DNA of 64,000 nucleotides, taken from Limnohabitans sp. JirII-31. Lineage in GTDB: Bacteria > Pseudomonadota > Gammaproteobacteria > Burkholderiales > Burkholderiaceae_C. How positions within the stretch are numbered: position 1 is the stretch's first letter; each line of letters opens with the position of its first letter. A program made the translations under genes and the position numbers. The notes beneath the pieces were generated by a model that made no database searches, was not told where the DNA came from, and was given only the letters and a program-made list of their open reading frames with translations. The stretch lies in contig NZ_NESA01000004.1 in NCBI RefSeq assembly GCF_002778315.1, positions 1-64,000 on the forward strand. The letters run 5' to 3'. Below are positions 27,471-37,958 of this stretch, one piece after another.

Positions 27471-27505
27471 AAAAAATCCCCTGGCCTTTACGCAACAGGG
27501 GATTT
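27471..27505 (-). terminator. Terminator of tRNA-Pro
   Basis: On the minus strand AAATCCCCTG and CAGGGGATTT form a ten-base stem, followed by a run of T. It lies 12 bases past the 3' end of tRNA-Pro and upstream of pilB. Confidence 0.8.
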
Positions 27506-27516
27506 GTTTGACTATT

Positions 27517-27593
27517 TGGTCGGGGTGAGAGGATTCGAACCTCCGGCCTCTACGTCCCGAACGTAGCGCTCTACCAGGCTAAGCTACACCCCG
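27517..27593 (-). tRNA. tRNA-Pro (anticodon CGG)
   Basis: The minus strand gives CGGGGTG pairing with CACCCCG, the anticodon stem CTACG/CGTAG with loop TTCGGGA, T loop TTCGAAT, and encoded CCA. The anticodon CGG reads CCG. It stands alone upstream of the pil cluster with its own terminator. Confidence 0.96.
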
Positions 27594-27812
27594 ATGTCTG
27601 CTGCAAGGTGAACTGCATGACCTCACAGGAATAATTTTAACAAACGCATGCGATGGCACGGGCGCTCTCTCGCTAGGACTTTGCGGATCAACCCAAAGTC
27701 GTATTTGGCTTTGAGCGAGTTGATGTCGATCAATCTCAGAAGGTTAAAGGCACACCCTGCTTAGACCAGGCCCTAAAATTTATAAGGCTTAACAAAATAC
27801 CAAGAGGTAGAT

Positions 27813-28163
27813 ATGAATTACGTTTTTCATTCAATCCAAGGAGTTGCTTTGCGTTTCCTGACAGCGTTGACGATGGCTTTCTCACTTGTAGGTATTGTTC
27901 ATGCAGGACCTTTCCCCACCATACCTCTGAAAGAATTACCCGACCCGTTGCGTTCTGTTTGGAAAGAACTCAAACCTGAAATGACGGAAATGAGCCACTG
28001 TGCCGCGGCATTTGATAGCCACAGCGATGGCGACAAAATGGTCTTTCGATGTTCGATTCACATCAAAATGTCAGCGGAGGGAGAGCGACGTGCCATGAAA
28101 TATTGCGAAGAAAAGCGCGAAGAAAAAAATATCAAAGCTCCTTGCCGACTTGTGGTTGAGTAA
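27813..28163 (+). CDS. Small exported protein of unknown function
   Basis: The protein has 116 residues. A Sec signal peptide covers about 1-31 (hydrophobic FLTALTMAFSLVGIVHA, cut before GPF). The mature part has four cysteines (SHCAAAF, FRCSIH, KYCEEK, APCRLV), which could make two disulfides in the periplasm. AAGAGG lies about eight bases before the ATG. I recognise no family. The gene stands alone in an otherwise non-coding AT-rich stretch between tRNA-Pro and hns. Confidence 0.65.
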   Translation: MNYVFHSIQGVALRFLTALTMAFSLVGIVHAGPFPTIPLKELPDPLRSVWKELKPEMTEMSHCAAAFDSHSDGDKMVFRCSIHIKMSAEGERRAMKYCEEKREEKNIKAPCRLVVE

Positions 28164-28269
28164 CTGACAGCATGTATTTGTATCCGCATGCCCGTATCTA
28201 TCGACATGGCATATTTTCAAAAATGATATTTAAATTCCATGTTAGATATATTTTTGTCTGATTTTTTAA

Positions 28270-28309
28270 ATCAACACCAATGAATTAAATTCAATTCATT
28301 GGTGTTGAT
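28270..28309. repeat. 17-bp perfect palindrome, hairpin upstream of hns
   Basis: ATCAACACCAATGAATT (28270-28286) is repeated in exact inverse at 28293-28309, with the six-base loop AAATTC between. It lies 107 bases after the small exported gene and just before the hns promoter. A following GGTTTTTA could make it a terminator of the upstream gene. As DNA it could form a cruciform or a regulator site. Confidence 0.75.
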
Positions 28310-28325
28310 GCTGGTTTTTATCTTA

Positions 28326-28353
28326 TTGAATAATTAAATATTATGTATATAAT
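28326..28353 (+). promoter_or_regulatory. Likely sigma-70 promoter of hns
   Basis: TTGAAT (28326-28331) and TATAAT (28348-28353) are spaced by 16 bases, 36 bases upstream of the hns start. The region is very AT-rich, as is typical for DNA that H-NS binds, so autoregulation is plausible. Confidence 0.6.
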
Positions 28354-28389
28354 CTAAATATATATTTATTTTTTTATTGGAGATCACTC

Positions 28390-28773
28390 ATGGCACGTAC
28401 CACCATAGCCGCTCAATTGGCCAAATTGCGCAAAGACCGTGAAATTTTGGAAAAGCGCGAAAAAGCTTTGATGGCAAAAACAAATGACAAAGTGCTGGGC
28501 AAAATTGTTCAAATGGCAAAAGAGGCGGGTATCACTGCTGCTGATATTGCAAAAGCCATGGGTACTGTCAAACCCGCCAAGGTCAAAGCTGTTCGCGTTG
28601 CCAAAAAAGGAGCTTTGGCAGGTAAGAAAGTAGCGCCTAAATACCGCAATCCTGCCAATCCCGAGCAGACTTGGACGGGCCGTGGTGTTTCCCCGTCTTG
28701 GGTGCAAGCTTTGAAGGCTTCCGGTACCTTGGATTCGGCGTTGATCGCTGTGGCAGCCACACCCCAAGAATAA
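28390..28773 (+). CDS. hns: H-NS family nucleoid protein
   Basis: The protein has 127 residues. The N-terminal half is a coiled-coil oligomerisation region (LAKLRKDREILEKREKAL), then a Lys/Ala-rich linker, then the betaproteobacterial DNA-binding motif KYRNPANPEQTWTGRGVSPS (about 84-103). H-NS coats AT-rich DNA and silences foreign genes. GGAG is placed at the ribosome site. Its stop touches the stop of ispB on the other strand. Confidence 0.93.
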   Translation: MARTTIAAQLAKLRKDREILEKREKALMAKTNDKVLGKIVQMAKEAGITAADIAKAMGTVKPAKVKAVRVAKKGALAGKKVAPKYRNPANPEQTWTGRGVSPSWVQALKASGTLDSALIAVAATPQE

Positions 28774-29748
28774 CTAGCTCCGGCGGTCCAGTAACTGGGC
28801 CGCCAAATCATGTAGGGCCTCTTGATAGGGGCCTTTCGGCAATATGCCCAGCGCCGCAATGGCGCGTTCTGCTTCAGCGCTTGCAGCGGCCCGGGTTGCG
28901 TCTAGCGCACCTGTGCGACGAACGATTTGAATAATTTCGTCCAAACCATCCATTTCGCCATTTTCAATAGCGCGTTGAATGGTTTCTTTTTCTTGTGGCG
29001 TTCCACGCTGCATGGCAATGATCAGCGGCAAGGTGTTTTTGCCTTCGCGTAAATCATCCCCCAAATTTTTTCCTAATTCTTGGGCATCGCCATCGTAGTC
29101 CAGCACATCGTCAATCACTTGAAATGCCGTACCCAGAGCTTGTCCGTATTCGGCACATGCGGCCTCCACTTCGGGTGAGCTCTGTGCAATCACTGCGGCT
29201 AGGCGGGTGCTGGCTTCAAAGAGCTTGGCTGTTTTCGAGCGAATGACGCGCAAATAGCCAGCTTCATCCAAGGATGCGTCATGCATATTCATCAATTGCA
29301 TGACCTCACCCTCTGCGATCACGTTGGTCGCATCGGCCAATATTTCCATGACGCGCATTTCGCCTGAATCGACCATCATTTGGAAAGCGCGTGAATATAA
29401 AAAATCACCTACTAGCACACTGGCGGGGTTGCCAAAAGACTCGTTTGCAGTAGGCCTGCCGCGTCGCAATGTAGATTCGTCTACCACATCGTCGTGCAGC
29501 AAAGTGGCTGTGTGAATGAATTCAACCACGGCTGCCAAATTAAAGCGTTGCGAGGCTGTGTAGCCGATGGCACCGGCCATCAACAATAGCAACGCAGGTC
29601 GGATGCGCTTGCCACCGGCGGAAATGATGTACTGAGAAACTTGCCCCACCAATGGCACGCCAGAATCTAGGCGTTGGGCGATGACGCGGTCGACTTCTGC
29701 CATATCGGCAGAAATCAGGGACAAAGCGGAGGAGGGTGCTGTCGACAA
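28774..29748 (-). CDS. ispB: Polyprenyl (octaprenyl) diphosphate synthase
   Basis: The protein has 324 residues and makes the isoprenoid side chain of ubiquinone from IPP units. The aspartate-rich motifs are D86DVVD90 and DDVLD in the second half, with GGKRIRPAL near residue 45. The chain length is inferred from the family, not shown. It is divergent from rplU with 154 bases between them. Confidence 0.93.
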   Translation of the reverse strand: MSTAPSSALSLISADMAEVDRVIAQRLDSGVPLVGQVSQYIISAGGKRIRPALLLLMAGAIGYTASQRFNLAAVVEFIHTATLLHDDVVDESTLRRGRPTANESFGNPASVLVGDFLYSRAFQMMVDSGEMRVMEILADATNVIAEGEVMQLMNMHDASLDEAGYLRVIRSKTAKLFEASTRLAAVIAQSSPEVEAACAEYGQALGTAFQVIDDVLDYDGDAQELGKNLGDDLREGKNTLPLIIAMQRGTPQEKETIQRAIENGEMDGLDEIIQIVRRTGALDATRAAASAEAERAIAALGILPKGPYQEALHDLAAQLLDRRS

Positions 29749-29837
29749 GTAGGGCCTTAAACCAATGAAAAGCTTACTGATTATAGGGATGGTACTGCGC
29801 GTAGCCTAGTTGATCTGCACAAGAGGCAGAGAGCTGC

Positions 29838-29873
29838 TATAATTTTTGGCTCTGCGGAAATCCGTCCGCAGAG
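29838..29873 (+). promoter_or_regulatory. rplU leader: TATAAT box and 9-bp hairpin
   Basis: TATAAT (29838-29843) is followed by CTCTGCGGA (29850-29858), AATCCG, and the exact inverse TCCGCAGAG (29865-29873). The hairpin would begin the transcript, about 30 bases before the rplU start. It may be a ribosomal-protein leader that senses L21, or only a 5' stabiliser. No clear -35 box is seen at normal spacing. Confidence 0.5.
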
Positions 29874-29902
29874 TTCACTCAGATTTTATCTAGAGGTCTT
29901 AC

Positions 29903-30214
29903 ATGTACGCGGTCATAAAAACCGGTGGCAAACAGTATCGTGTTGCTGCTGGCGAAAAAATTAAAGTAGAACAGATTGCTGCGGACGTTGGCCAAGAGAT
30001 TGTGATCGATCAAGTGTTGGCAGTCGGTAACGGCGCTGAACTCAAGATCGGCACACCCTTGGTGTCCGGCGCAACTGTCACAGTCACAGTGTTGTCTCAC
30101 GGTAAGCACGACAAAGTGCGCATTTTCAAAATGCGTCGTCGTAAGCACTACCAAAAGCGCCAAGGGCATCGTCAGCAATTCACTGAATTGCAGATTGCTT
30201 CCATCAACGGCTAA
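29903..30214 (+). CDS. rplU: 50S ribosomal protein L21
   Basis: The protein has 103 residues, the normal size, beginning [20 protein letters not shown]. The C-terminal [20 protein letters not shown] is the conserved rRNA-binding end. It heads the rplU-rpmA pair after a long leader with a hairpin and is followed by rpmA after 12 bases. Confidence 0.99.
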   Translation: MYAVIKTGGKQYRVAAGEKIKVEQIAADVGQEIVIDQVLAVGNGAELKIGTPLVSGATVTVTVLSHGKHDKVRIFKMRRRKHYQKRQGHRQQFTELQIASING

Positions 30215-30226
30215 GGAGCATTTGAC

Positions 30227-30484
30227 ATGGCACAGAAAAAAGGCGGCGGCTCTACGCGAAACGGGCGCGATTCCAAGCCCAAAATGCTCGGTGTCAAAGC
30301 GTTCGGTGGTGAATTGATCACTGCAGGCGCCATCATCGTGCGCCAACGTGGTACCAAGTTTCACCCCGGCACCAATGTCGGCGTGGGCAAAGACCATACC
30401 TTGTTCGCTTTGGTGGACGGCCACGTGTCGTTCGGCGTCAAAGGCGCTTTGAACAAGCACATGGTCAACATCACACCCGTTTGA
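30227..30484 (+). CDS. rpmA: 50S ribosomal protein L27
   Basis: The protein has 85 residues, beginning [16 protein letters not shown] with the conserved flexible N-terminus that reaches the peptidyl transferase centre. GGTLITAG-like (GGELITAG) and QRGTKFHPG are typical. AAGGAG is placed at the ribosome site. A hairpin follows at 30507. Confidence 0.99.
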   Translation: MAQKKGGGSTRNGRDSKPKMLGVKAFGGELITAGAIIVRQRGTKFHPGTNVGVGKDHTLFALVDGHVSFGVKGALNKHMVNITPV

Positions 30485-30505
30485 TTCCATCGAACTGACT
30501 TGTGA

Positions 30506-31615
<1,110 letters not shown>

Positions 31616-31626
31616 CTTTCATTCAC

Positions 31627-32766
31627 ATGACCCACACCTCTACCCACTTGTTACGCGACGCGCGTCGCATCGTGGTCAAGGTCGGCTCTAGCCTGGTGAC
31701 CAACGAAGGCCGTGGCTTGGATGAGCACGCGATTGGTGAGTGGTGCCGTCAACTGGGCGTGTTGGTGCGCGATGGCCGAGAGGTCATCATGGTCTCCAGC
31801 GGTGCCATTGCCGAAGGCATGAAGCGCTTAGGCTGGACCAGCCGTCCGCATGAGTTGCACGAACTGCAAGCGGCGGCTGCCGTAGGGCAAATGGGCTTGG
31901 CTCAGATGTACGAAACCAAGCTGCGCGAAAACGGTTTGGGCTCTGCACAAGTCTTGCTCACCCATGCCGACTTGGCGGACCGCGAGCGTTATCTCAACGC
32001 CCGTTCCACCTTGCTGACCTTGTTGACCCACGGTGTTCTGCCGGTGATCAACGAGAACGACACCGTGGTCAACGACGAAATCAAATTTGGTGACAACGAC
32101 ACCTTGGGCGCCTTGGTGGCCAACTTGGTAGAGGCCGATGCCTTGATCATCTTGACCGATCAAAAAGGTCTTTACACCGCTGATCCACGCCGCGACCCAG
32201 CTGCCACGTTTGTGCACGAAGCCCGCGCAGGAGATGCTGCACTGGAAGACATGGCCGGAGGCGCTGGCTCCAGCATTGGCAAAGGTGGCATGATCACCAA
32301 AATTTTGGCTGCCAAGCGCGCTGCAGGTTCGGGTGCTTCTACCGTGATCGCCTGGGGACGAGAGCCCGATGCCTTGGTTCGTTTGACCCAAGGCGAGGCG
32401 ATCGGCACCTTGTTGGTCGCACCGACCCAAAAGCAACAAGCTCGCAAGCAGTGGATGGCCGACCACCTGCAACTGCGCGGCTCCGTCACCATCGACGATG
32501 GCGCTGTGGGTAAGTTGCAGCATGAGGGCAAGAGCTTGTTGCCGATTGGCATGACGGGTGTGGATGGCGACTTTTCACGCGGTGAAGTGATCGCCATCTT
32601 GGATTCTCATGGTCACGAAGTGGCCCGTGGCCTGGCTAACTACGCTGCGGCTGAAGCACGCTTGTTGTGCCGCAAGCCCTCTGCGGATGTGGAGCAACTG
32701 CTCGGCTATGTGGCAGAGGCCGAGATGGTGCACCGCGACAACTTGGTGCTCACCAAACTCGTTTGA
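31627..32766 (+). CDS. proB: Glutamate 5-kinase
   Basis: The protein has 379 residues and phosphorylates glutamate in the first step of proline synthesis. The kinase domain runs to about 265 with [25 protein letters not shown] and [17 protein letters not shown]; the C-terminal PUA domain begins near 290. The ATG at 31627 is chosen over a longer frame because it lies just after the obgE stop. A terminator follows. Confidence 0.97.
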   Translation: MTHTSTHLLRDARRIVVKVGSSLVTNEGRGLDEHAIGEWCRQLGVLVRDGREVIMVSSGAIAEGMKRLGWTSRPHELHELQAAAAVGQMGLAQMYETKLRENGLGSAQVLLTHADLADRERYLNARSTLLTLLTHGVLPVINENDTVVNDEIKFGDNDTLGALVANLVEADALIILTDQKGLYTADPRRDPAATFVHEARAGDAALEDMAGGAGSSIGKGGMITKILAAKRAAGSGASTVIAWGREPDALVRLTQGEAIGTLLVAPTQKQQARKQWMADHLQLRGSVTIDDGAVGKLQHEGKSLLPIGMTGVDGDFSRGEVIAILDSHGHEVARGLANYAAAEARLLCRKPSADVEQLLGYVAEAEMVHRDNLVLTKLV

Positions 32767-32778
32767 GCTTAGTCGGCA

Positions 32779-32806
32779 CGAAGGCCTGAGGCCTTCGCAG
32801 TTTTTT
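32779..32806 (+). terminator. Terminator after proB
   Basis: CGAAGGCC / GGCCTTCG forms an eight-base stem with a TGA loop, followed by CAG and six T. The T run reaches the stop codon of rppH on the opposite strand. Confidence 0.82.
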
Positions 32807-33432
32807 CAATCACCTTGTTTGAGTGCAGACTGAGGGTCTGGGTCGAAACTGGCACCCGGTGGCAACTCTATGCTGATGGACATGCCAAATTGTTTCGTGC
32901 CCACATTCATTTCTTGCTGGATGTGATTCATTCCGCGCAAATAGCGGTTGCGGCCTTCTTGGCGCGGTAAATAACGTGACAGCTCGGTCAACGCCATTTC
33001 GTACACCCCACGTTTGAATTCCACCACCACATCCAGTGGCACCCAGTAGTCGTTCCAGCGCCAAGCGTCGAACTCGGGATGGTTGGTGGCGCGCAAGTTC
33101 AATGAATGATCGGGCGCCATCAATTGCAGCAAAAACCAAATCTGCTTTTGGCCTTTGTAAAAGCCGCGCGCATCGCGTCGGATGAACCGGTCTGGCACCT
33201 CATAGCGCAACCAGTCGCGGGTTCGGGCCACGATACGCACATGCTCTTGTTTGAGCCCCACTTCTTCGTGCAGTTCGCGGAACATGGCTTGCTCGGGGGT
33301 TTCGCCTCGATCAATGCCGCCTTGCGGAAACTGCCAACTGTGGGTGCGTATGCGCTTGCCCCAAAACACCTGATTTTTCTGGTTGAGCAAGATGATGCCG
33401 ACGTTGGGTCTGAACCCTTCTCGGTCAAGCAT
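32806..33432 (-). CDS. rppH: RNA pyrophosphohydrolase
   Basis: The protein has 208 residues; RppH removes pyrophosphate from the 5' end of RNA and so starts decay. It begins [17 protein letters not shown] and has the Nudix box GGIDRGE ... [12 protein letters not shown] at 33438 is the longer alternative start. The C-terminal 50 residues extend beyond the E. coli length. It is divergent from proS. Confidence 0.93.
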   Translation of the reverse strand: MLDREGFRPNVGIILLNQKNQVFWGKRIRTHSWQFPQGGIDRGETPEQAMFRELHEEVGLKQEHVRIVARTRDWLRYEVPDRFIRRDARGFYKGQKQIWFLLQLMAPDHSLNLRATNHPEFDAWRWNDYWVPLDVVVEFKRGVYEMALTELSRYLPRQEGRNRYLRGMNHIQQEMNVGTKQFGMSISIELPPGASFDPDPQSALKQGD

Positions 33433-33539
33433 AATCAAACCTCAAATTTTTTAAACTGAGTCCATTATGCACAGAGCTGCTGTGCACACCTCAGGACTCA
33501 CCCTGATTTCCCTCTGACATCACGTATTTTTGTGCCGAT

Positions 33540-35285
33540 ATGAAAGCCTCTCAGTTCCTCATCTCCACCCTCAAAGAAGCCCCCGCCGACGCCGAAGTGG
33601 TGAGCCACAAACTCATGATGCGTGCGGGCTTGATCAAGAAACTGGGCGCTGGCATTTACAACTACATGCCCATGGGCCTGCGTGTGATTCGCAAGGTGGA
33701 GGCCATCGTGCGCGACGAAATGAACCGCGCGGGTGCGGTTGAACTCAGCATGCCCGTGGTCCAACCTTCGGAGTTGTGGCAAGAAACCGGACGCTTCGAG
33801 AAGATGGGCCCTGAGTTGTTGCGCATCAAAGACCGCCATGGTCGCGACTTCGTGGTTCAGCCCACCAGCGAAGAAGTGGTGACTGACATTGCTCGCCAAG
33901 AATTGCGCAGCTACAAACAGTTGCCCAAAAACTTCTACCAAATTCAGACCAAATTTCGTGATGAACGCCGTCCCCGCTTTGGCCTGATGCGTGGGCGTGA
34001 GTTCATCATGAAAGATGCCTACAGTTTTGACCGCGACCAAACCGCTGCCAAAGACAGCTACCAAGTCATGGCGCAGGCCTACCGTCAAATCTTTGACCGC
34101 TTCGGTTTGCAATACCGTGCCGTGGCTGCAGACAGTGGTGCCATTGGTGGCGACTTGAGTGAAGAATTTCAGGTGATCGCTGCCACAGGCGAAGACGCCA
34201 TCGTCTATTGCCCCACCAGCAGCTACGCCGCCAATATGGAAAAGGCCGAGGCCCTGGCACCCGCGCAAGCCCGTGGTGCTGCGTCGCAAGCACTGACCAA
34301 AACCGCCACCCCAGGCAAAAGCACCTGCGAAGACGTGGCGGCTTTGTTGAATGTGCCCTTGAACACCACCGTCAAATCGCTGGTGTTGGCGACGGACACG
34401 CTCAACGACACAGGCGAAGTCGTCAAGTCGCAAGTGTGGCTTTTGCTCTTGCGCGGCGACCACGACATGAACGAAGTCAAAGTGGGCAAATTACCCGGCT
34501 TTGAGGGTGGTTTCCGTTTTGCAACCGCTGGCGAAATTGACGGCCACTTTGGCTGCAAGCCCGGCTACTTAGGCCCCGTCAACTTGAAACAGCCTCTCAA
34601 AGTGGTGGCAGACCGCGACGTCGCCGTGATGAGCAACTGGGTGTGTGGAGCCAACGAGGTGGACTTTCACAACACCGGCGTCAACTGGGGCCGTGACCTA
34701 CCCGAGCCCAGCCTCGTGGCCGACCTGCGCAACGTGGTGGCTGGTGATGCTTCCCCCGACGGGCAAGGTGTGTTGGCCATTGAGCGTGGCATCGAAGTGG
34801 GCCATGTGTTCTACCTCGGCACCAAATACAGCCAAGCCATGAACGCCACATTCCTGGACGAAAACGGCAAACCACAGTTCATGGAGATGGGCTGTTACGG
34901 CATTGGCATCACCCGCTTGCCAGCGGCTGCCATTGAGCAAAACCATGACGCGCGCGGCATCATTTGGCCCGACGCCATTGCCCCCTTCACGGTGGTGATC
35001 TGCCCCATCGGCATGGACCGCAGTGCAGAGGTCAAATCCGCTGCCCAACAGCTCTATGCAGACCTCATGTCTGCTGGTGTGGACGTTATCTTGGACGACC
35101 GTGGCGAGCGCCCTGGCGCCATGTTTGCCGATTGGGAACTCATTGGCGTACCGCACCGCGTGACCATCGGCGACAAAGGCCTCAAAGACGGCTTGGTGGA
35201 ATACCAAAACCGCCGAGACCCTGAAGCCACCAAAGTGCCCGCTGCTGATGTACTGGCCTTTGTGAAAGCCAAACTCAGCGTGTGA
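33540..35285 (+). CDS. proS: Prolyl-tRNA synthetase
   Basis: The protein has 581 residues, the bacterial type with an editing insertion domain (about 230-400). Class II motifs include [17 protein letters not shown]-type ([20 protein letters not shown]) and the late GCYGIGITR. It charges proline onto tRNA in the cytosol. The C-terminal anticodon-binding domain is complete. Confidence 0.98.
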   Translation: MKASQFLISTLKEAPADAEVVSHKLMMRAGLIKKLGAGIYNYMPMGLRVIRKVEAIVRDEMNRAGAVELSMPVVQPSELWQETGRFEKMGPELLRIKDRHGRDFVVQPTSEEVVTDIARQELRSYKQLPKNFYQIQTKFRDERRPRFGLMRGREFIMKDAYSFDRDQTAAKDSYQVMAQAYRQIFDRFGLQYRAVAADSGAIGGDLSEEFQVIAATGEDAIVYCPTSSYAANMEKAEALAPAQARGAASQALTKTATPGKSTCEDVAALLNVPLNTTVKSLVLATDTLNDTGEVVKSQVWLLLLRGDHDMNEVKVGKLPGFEGGFRFATAGEIDGHFGCKPGYLGPVNLKQPLKVVADRDVAVMSNWVCGANEVDFHNTGVNWGRDLPEPSLVADLRNVVAGDASPDGQGVLAIERGIEVGHVFYLGTKYSQAMNATFLDENGKPQFMEMGCYGIGITRLPAAAIEQNHDARGIIWPDAIAPFTVVICPIGMDRSAEVKSAAQQLYADLMSAGVDVILDDRGERPGAMFADWELIGVPHRVTIGDKGLKDGLVEYQNRRDPEATKVPAADVLAFVKAKLSV

Positions 35286-35318
35286 CAAGCGTGTCCTTCT
35301 CCGATATTGCGCAATAGC

Positions 35319-36551
35319 TTATCGGTGCGATGCTTGTCGCTTGGGGCGATCAATAGCTTTCGGAGGGGATAGCTCCAAACTGGTGAGAGTCTCCAAGAAC
35401 GCCACCAAGTCATGTGCCTCCTGCGCGCTCAAGTGCAGGGGTTTGAGCAAAGCTTCTCCATCTTGGTGTAACCGCTCTTCGTTGAGTGCTGAGTAGTGTT
35501 TCACCACATCTTGCAAAGTGGCCAGACTGCCGTTGTGCATATAGGGCCCCGTGCGCGCCACATTGCGCAGCGACGGCACCTTGAACTGACCAAATTGGCT
35601 GTGATGCTCCGTCAAGTGCCGGGTGCGCTCTCCTGAAGCGCGTGTGACGTCGTCAGACCAGATACCCAGACGGTTGTGCGCGTCCTCGCGCACCAAGCGA
35701 ACACCTGCGTGGCGACCTGCATCCACCTGTCCGCGCGCCACAAAATACGGTACCCCCACGTCATGAAACTCGCCATTCGAAAACATGGGACCAACATGGC
35801 AGACATGGCATTGGCCCTTGCCCATGAAAATCGACAAGCCCCGTCTTGCTGCTGGTGGGTAACGTGCGGCGGCGCGCGCGTCATGGCGTGCCAGCGCATC
35901 ACGCAACAGGTCAAAGCTGCTTTTGCCTGACTGCAAGGTTTCCATGTAGGCCGCCAGTGCCTTGGCTGCATTGACCAGCCGCATCTCATCAGCGTCGTTG
36001 AGCGATGGATGCAACAGCTGTGTCACGCCAAATGCCTGTTGGTACTGGTGCGCCAGCGTGGCATCACTTCTCAGCAGGTCAGCCACATGCGTCGCAGTGG
36101 CGCCCATCTCCTGAGGGCTCAACAAAGGCCGAAGCGCGAACGACCACAGGCTGTCCGAACCGCCGTCCCAGCCTAGCCAGTACGTGTGCGCCACATTCCA
36201 CAGACTTAGCGTATGACGCACCAAGGGGGATTGACCGACAGCGCCTTTCGCCAGTGGCAAACCATCCGCCAAGCCTCGGGCGGGTTGGTGACAACTGGCA
36301 CATGACATGTCCGCTCTTGGTGACAGACGCGCCTCAAAAAAAAGTGCGCGGCCCAGCGCAATCGCTGCTGGCTGGCCCGAGACGCGGTTGGATGCATCGT
36401 TTTCGCGCTTCAAAGGCCAGGGACCATGCGACAAGATGGCCTGCCGTTCCTCCTGCGTGAATGCTGGCGCGGCATGCGTCGCAGGTACCAACGCCACCAG
36501 TAGCCATACCCACCACAAGCCGTTCATTCGCGCAGAGAAACCATAGCTCAT
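35319..36551 (-). CDS. Exported di-haem cytochrome c peroxidase / MauG-family protein
   Basis: The protein has 410 residues from the ATG at 36551. A signal peptide (about 1-28) leads to two haem motifs, C84ASC87H88 and C248HVC251H252, the mark of the di-haem peroxidase/MauG superfamily. The region HNGSLATLQDVVKHYSAL is typical. It lies seven bases after the YtkA-like gene in a three-gene operon. The substrate could be hydrogen peroxide or a protein partner, which cannot be told here. Confidence 0.88.
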   Translation of the reverse strand: MSYGFSARMNGLWWVWLLVALVPATHAAPAFTQEERQAILSHGPWPLKRENDASNRVSGQPAAIALGRALFFEARLSPRADMSCASCHQPARGLADGLPLAKGAVGQSPLVRHTLSLWNVAHTYWLGWDGGSDSLWSFALRPLLSPQEMGATATHVADLLRSDATLAHQYQQAFGVTQLLHPSLNDADEMRLVNAAKALAAYMETLQSGKSSFDLLRDALARHDARAAARYPPAARRGLSIFMGKGQCHVCHVGPMFSNGEFHDVGVPYFVARGQVDAGRHAGVRLVREDAHNRLGIWSDDVTRASGERTRHLTEHHSQFGQFKVPSLRNVARTGPYMHNGSLATLQDVVKHYSALNEERLHQDGEALLKPLHLSAQEAHDLVAFLETLTSLELSPPKAIDRPKRQASHR

Positions 36552-36558
36552 GATGGCC

Positions 36559-36972
36559 TTACCGCAGGTTGTCATCCAAGCGCAGCGTCTCGCCCCCTTT
36601 GGACGTTTGCACCTCAAACACATATTGCCAGCGACCCGGCATGTGAAACAACAAACCAGTGACCTGGAACTGATCCCCACTGCCGCGCGACACCTGGGGC
36701 CGGTAGTTCATGCCATGCTTGTGCGCAGGCATCAGCGCATCCACTTTCAGGTCAAACACCACAACGCCGGGTGGCGCACACACCTCTGCTACCAGCCCAA
36801 AAGGTTGCCCCACTTTCACGGGAGAGGGCGTGGTGCGAAACGCCACTTGCAATTCACCTGACTGGGCCACTTGTATGTCAGGCCCCTTCTCGCACCCTGC
36901 ATACGTTGTATTGGCCCAGCACAGCAGTACCAAGCCAAGTGTTGCAACCGCCCGATTGGATGGGGCAATCAT
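36559..36972 (-). CDS. Exported YtkA-like domain protein
   Basis: The protein has 137 residues with a signal peptide (about 1-25). Cys27 and Cys65 may pair. The motif MPAHKHGMNY (81-90) and LLFHMPGRW (107-115) are His/Met-rich and typical of YtkA-like domains; copper binding is possible but not shown. It overlaps the amidohydrolase stop (ATGA) and precedes the di-haem gene by seven bases. Confidence 0.75.
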   Translation of the reverse strand: MIAPSNRAVATLGLVLLCWANTTYAGCEKGPDIQVAQSGELQVAFRTTPSPVKVGQPFGLVAEVCAPPGVVVFDLKVDALMPAHKHGMNYRPQVSRGSGDQFQVTGLLFHMPGRWQYVFEVQTSKGGETLRLDDNLR

Positions 36973-37787
36973 GGCTTGACCATCTGGCCAAACAAGGCTT
37001 CACCATTTTTGTAGGCAATGCGCTCTGCCACTGGCGGTGGCAAGTCTTGCAACCACTGGCGTGACCAACGCGCATGCTCAGGTACGTACAACCAACGTTC
37101 CGGCGTGTAGGTGTCAGTGCCCACCAAAAACCGATCAGGAAACTCCATGAACGCTGCACGCCACTCGGGGTCTACCTTGCCCCCGTTGCCATGATCGCTG
37201 CGAAACGCCAAATCGGCCCACAGGTGTTTGTGCTTGCGCAACATCTCGCGCACCTTGGCGGGCGTATCAAAACCCGAATGCGCCCACAGCACCCGCGCAT
37301 CGGGGTCTTGCTGAAAAATACGTGTGACAGCATCTGCATCTGAATGCGCATGCAAGAACAACTGGTGCTCCTTGGCCAACTGCACCATGCGCCGTGGAAT
37401 GGGCAAATCCATGTCAGCACCAAAGATATGAAACTCACCAATTGCGGCGTATTTGTAGCGCTTGAGCCGGTCCTCCAGGTGCGCCACCATGGTGTCACTG
37501 CGGAACCAAGTGCTGGTTTCGCCGCGATTGCGATAGGGCCGCAATGCAGGAATGATCAAGTCAGGTGCCTGCGCATACAGCCTTTGCGTGCCCTCATCGC
37601 TTGAACTTGACACCATGGCACGGCGTACTCCGTTCTTGCGCAGCATGGTCACGATCTCTTCAGGCGAAATCCGCTCCCACGCATCGTGGCTGTAGTGCAG
37701 GTGCGCGTCAAAAATCGGCAATGCATCGTTTGCGTGTGCAGAACTGATGGTCAGCAGCAGACTTACAAGAAACCCAATGCGATTCAT
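36969..37787 (-). CDS. Exported amidohydrolase family protein
   Basis: The protein has 272 residues. A signal peptide (about 1-19, ending SAHA) leads to a TIM-barrel metal hydrolase: D27AHLH31, then HAHSDA, AHSGFD and GTDTYTPERW, all metal-site regions of the amidohydrolase-2 family. Export of such an enzyme is unusual. It heads an operon with a YtkA-like protein and a di-haem peroxidase. The substrate is unknown. Confidence 0.82.
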   Translation of the reverse strand: MNRIGFLVSLLLTISSAHANDALPIFDAHLHYSHDAWERISPEEIVTMLRKNGVRRAMVSSSSDEGTQRLYAQAPDLIIPALRPYRNRGETSTWFRSDTMVAHLEDRLKRYKYAAIGEFHIFGADMDLPIPRRMVQLAKEHQLFLHAHSDADAVTRIFQQDPDARVLWAHSGFDTPAKVREMLRKHKHLWADLAFRSDHGNGGKVDPEWRAAFMEFPDRFLVGTDTYTPERWLYVPEHARWSRQWLQDLPPPVAERIAYKNGEALFGQMVKP

Positions 37788-37958
37788 AAGAAGCTCCTAT
37801 GCGGGAAAATTGGTGAAGGCAATTTTGTACTGTTCTGTATTTATCTGCTTTGCAATCTGCTGCAAGTAACGGCGTTGATCTGGGTAAATATGGTCAAGGT
37901 TGGTGTTCATTGTTCTCGCATCTGAGCCATATGACGATGCCCTGCGTAAACTGACCGA

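Noticed and set aside
36559..36972. MbnP-type partner of a MbnH-like di-haem enzyme
   Set aside because: The four-cysteine motif of that family is missing; the sequence fits a YtkA-like domain instead.
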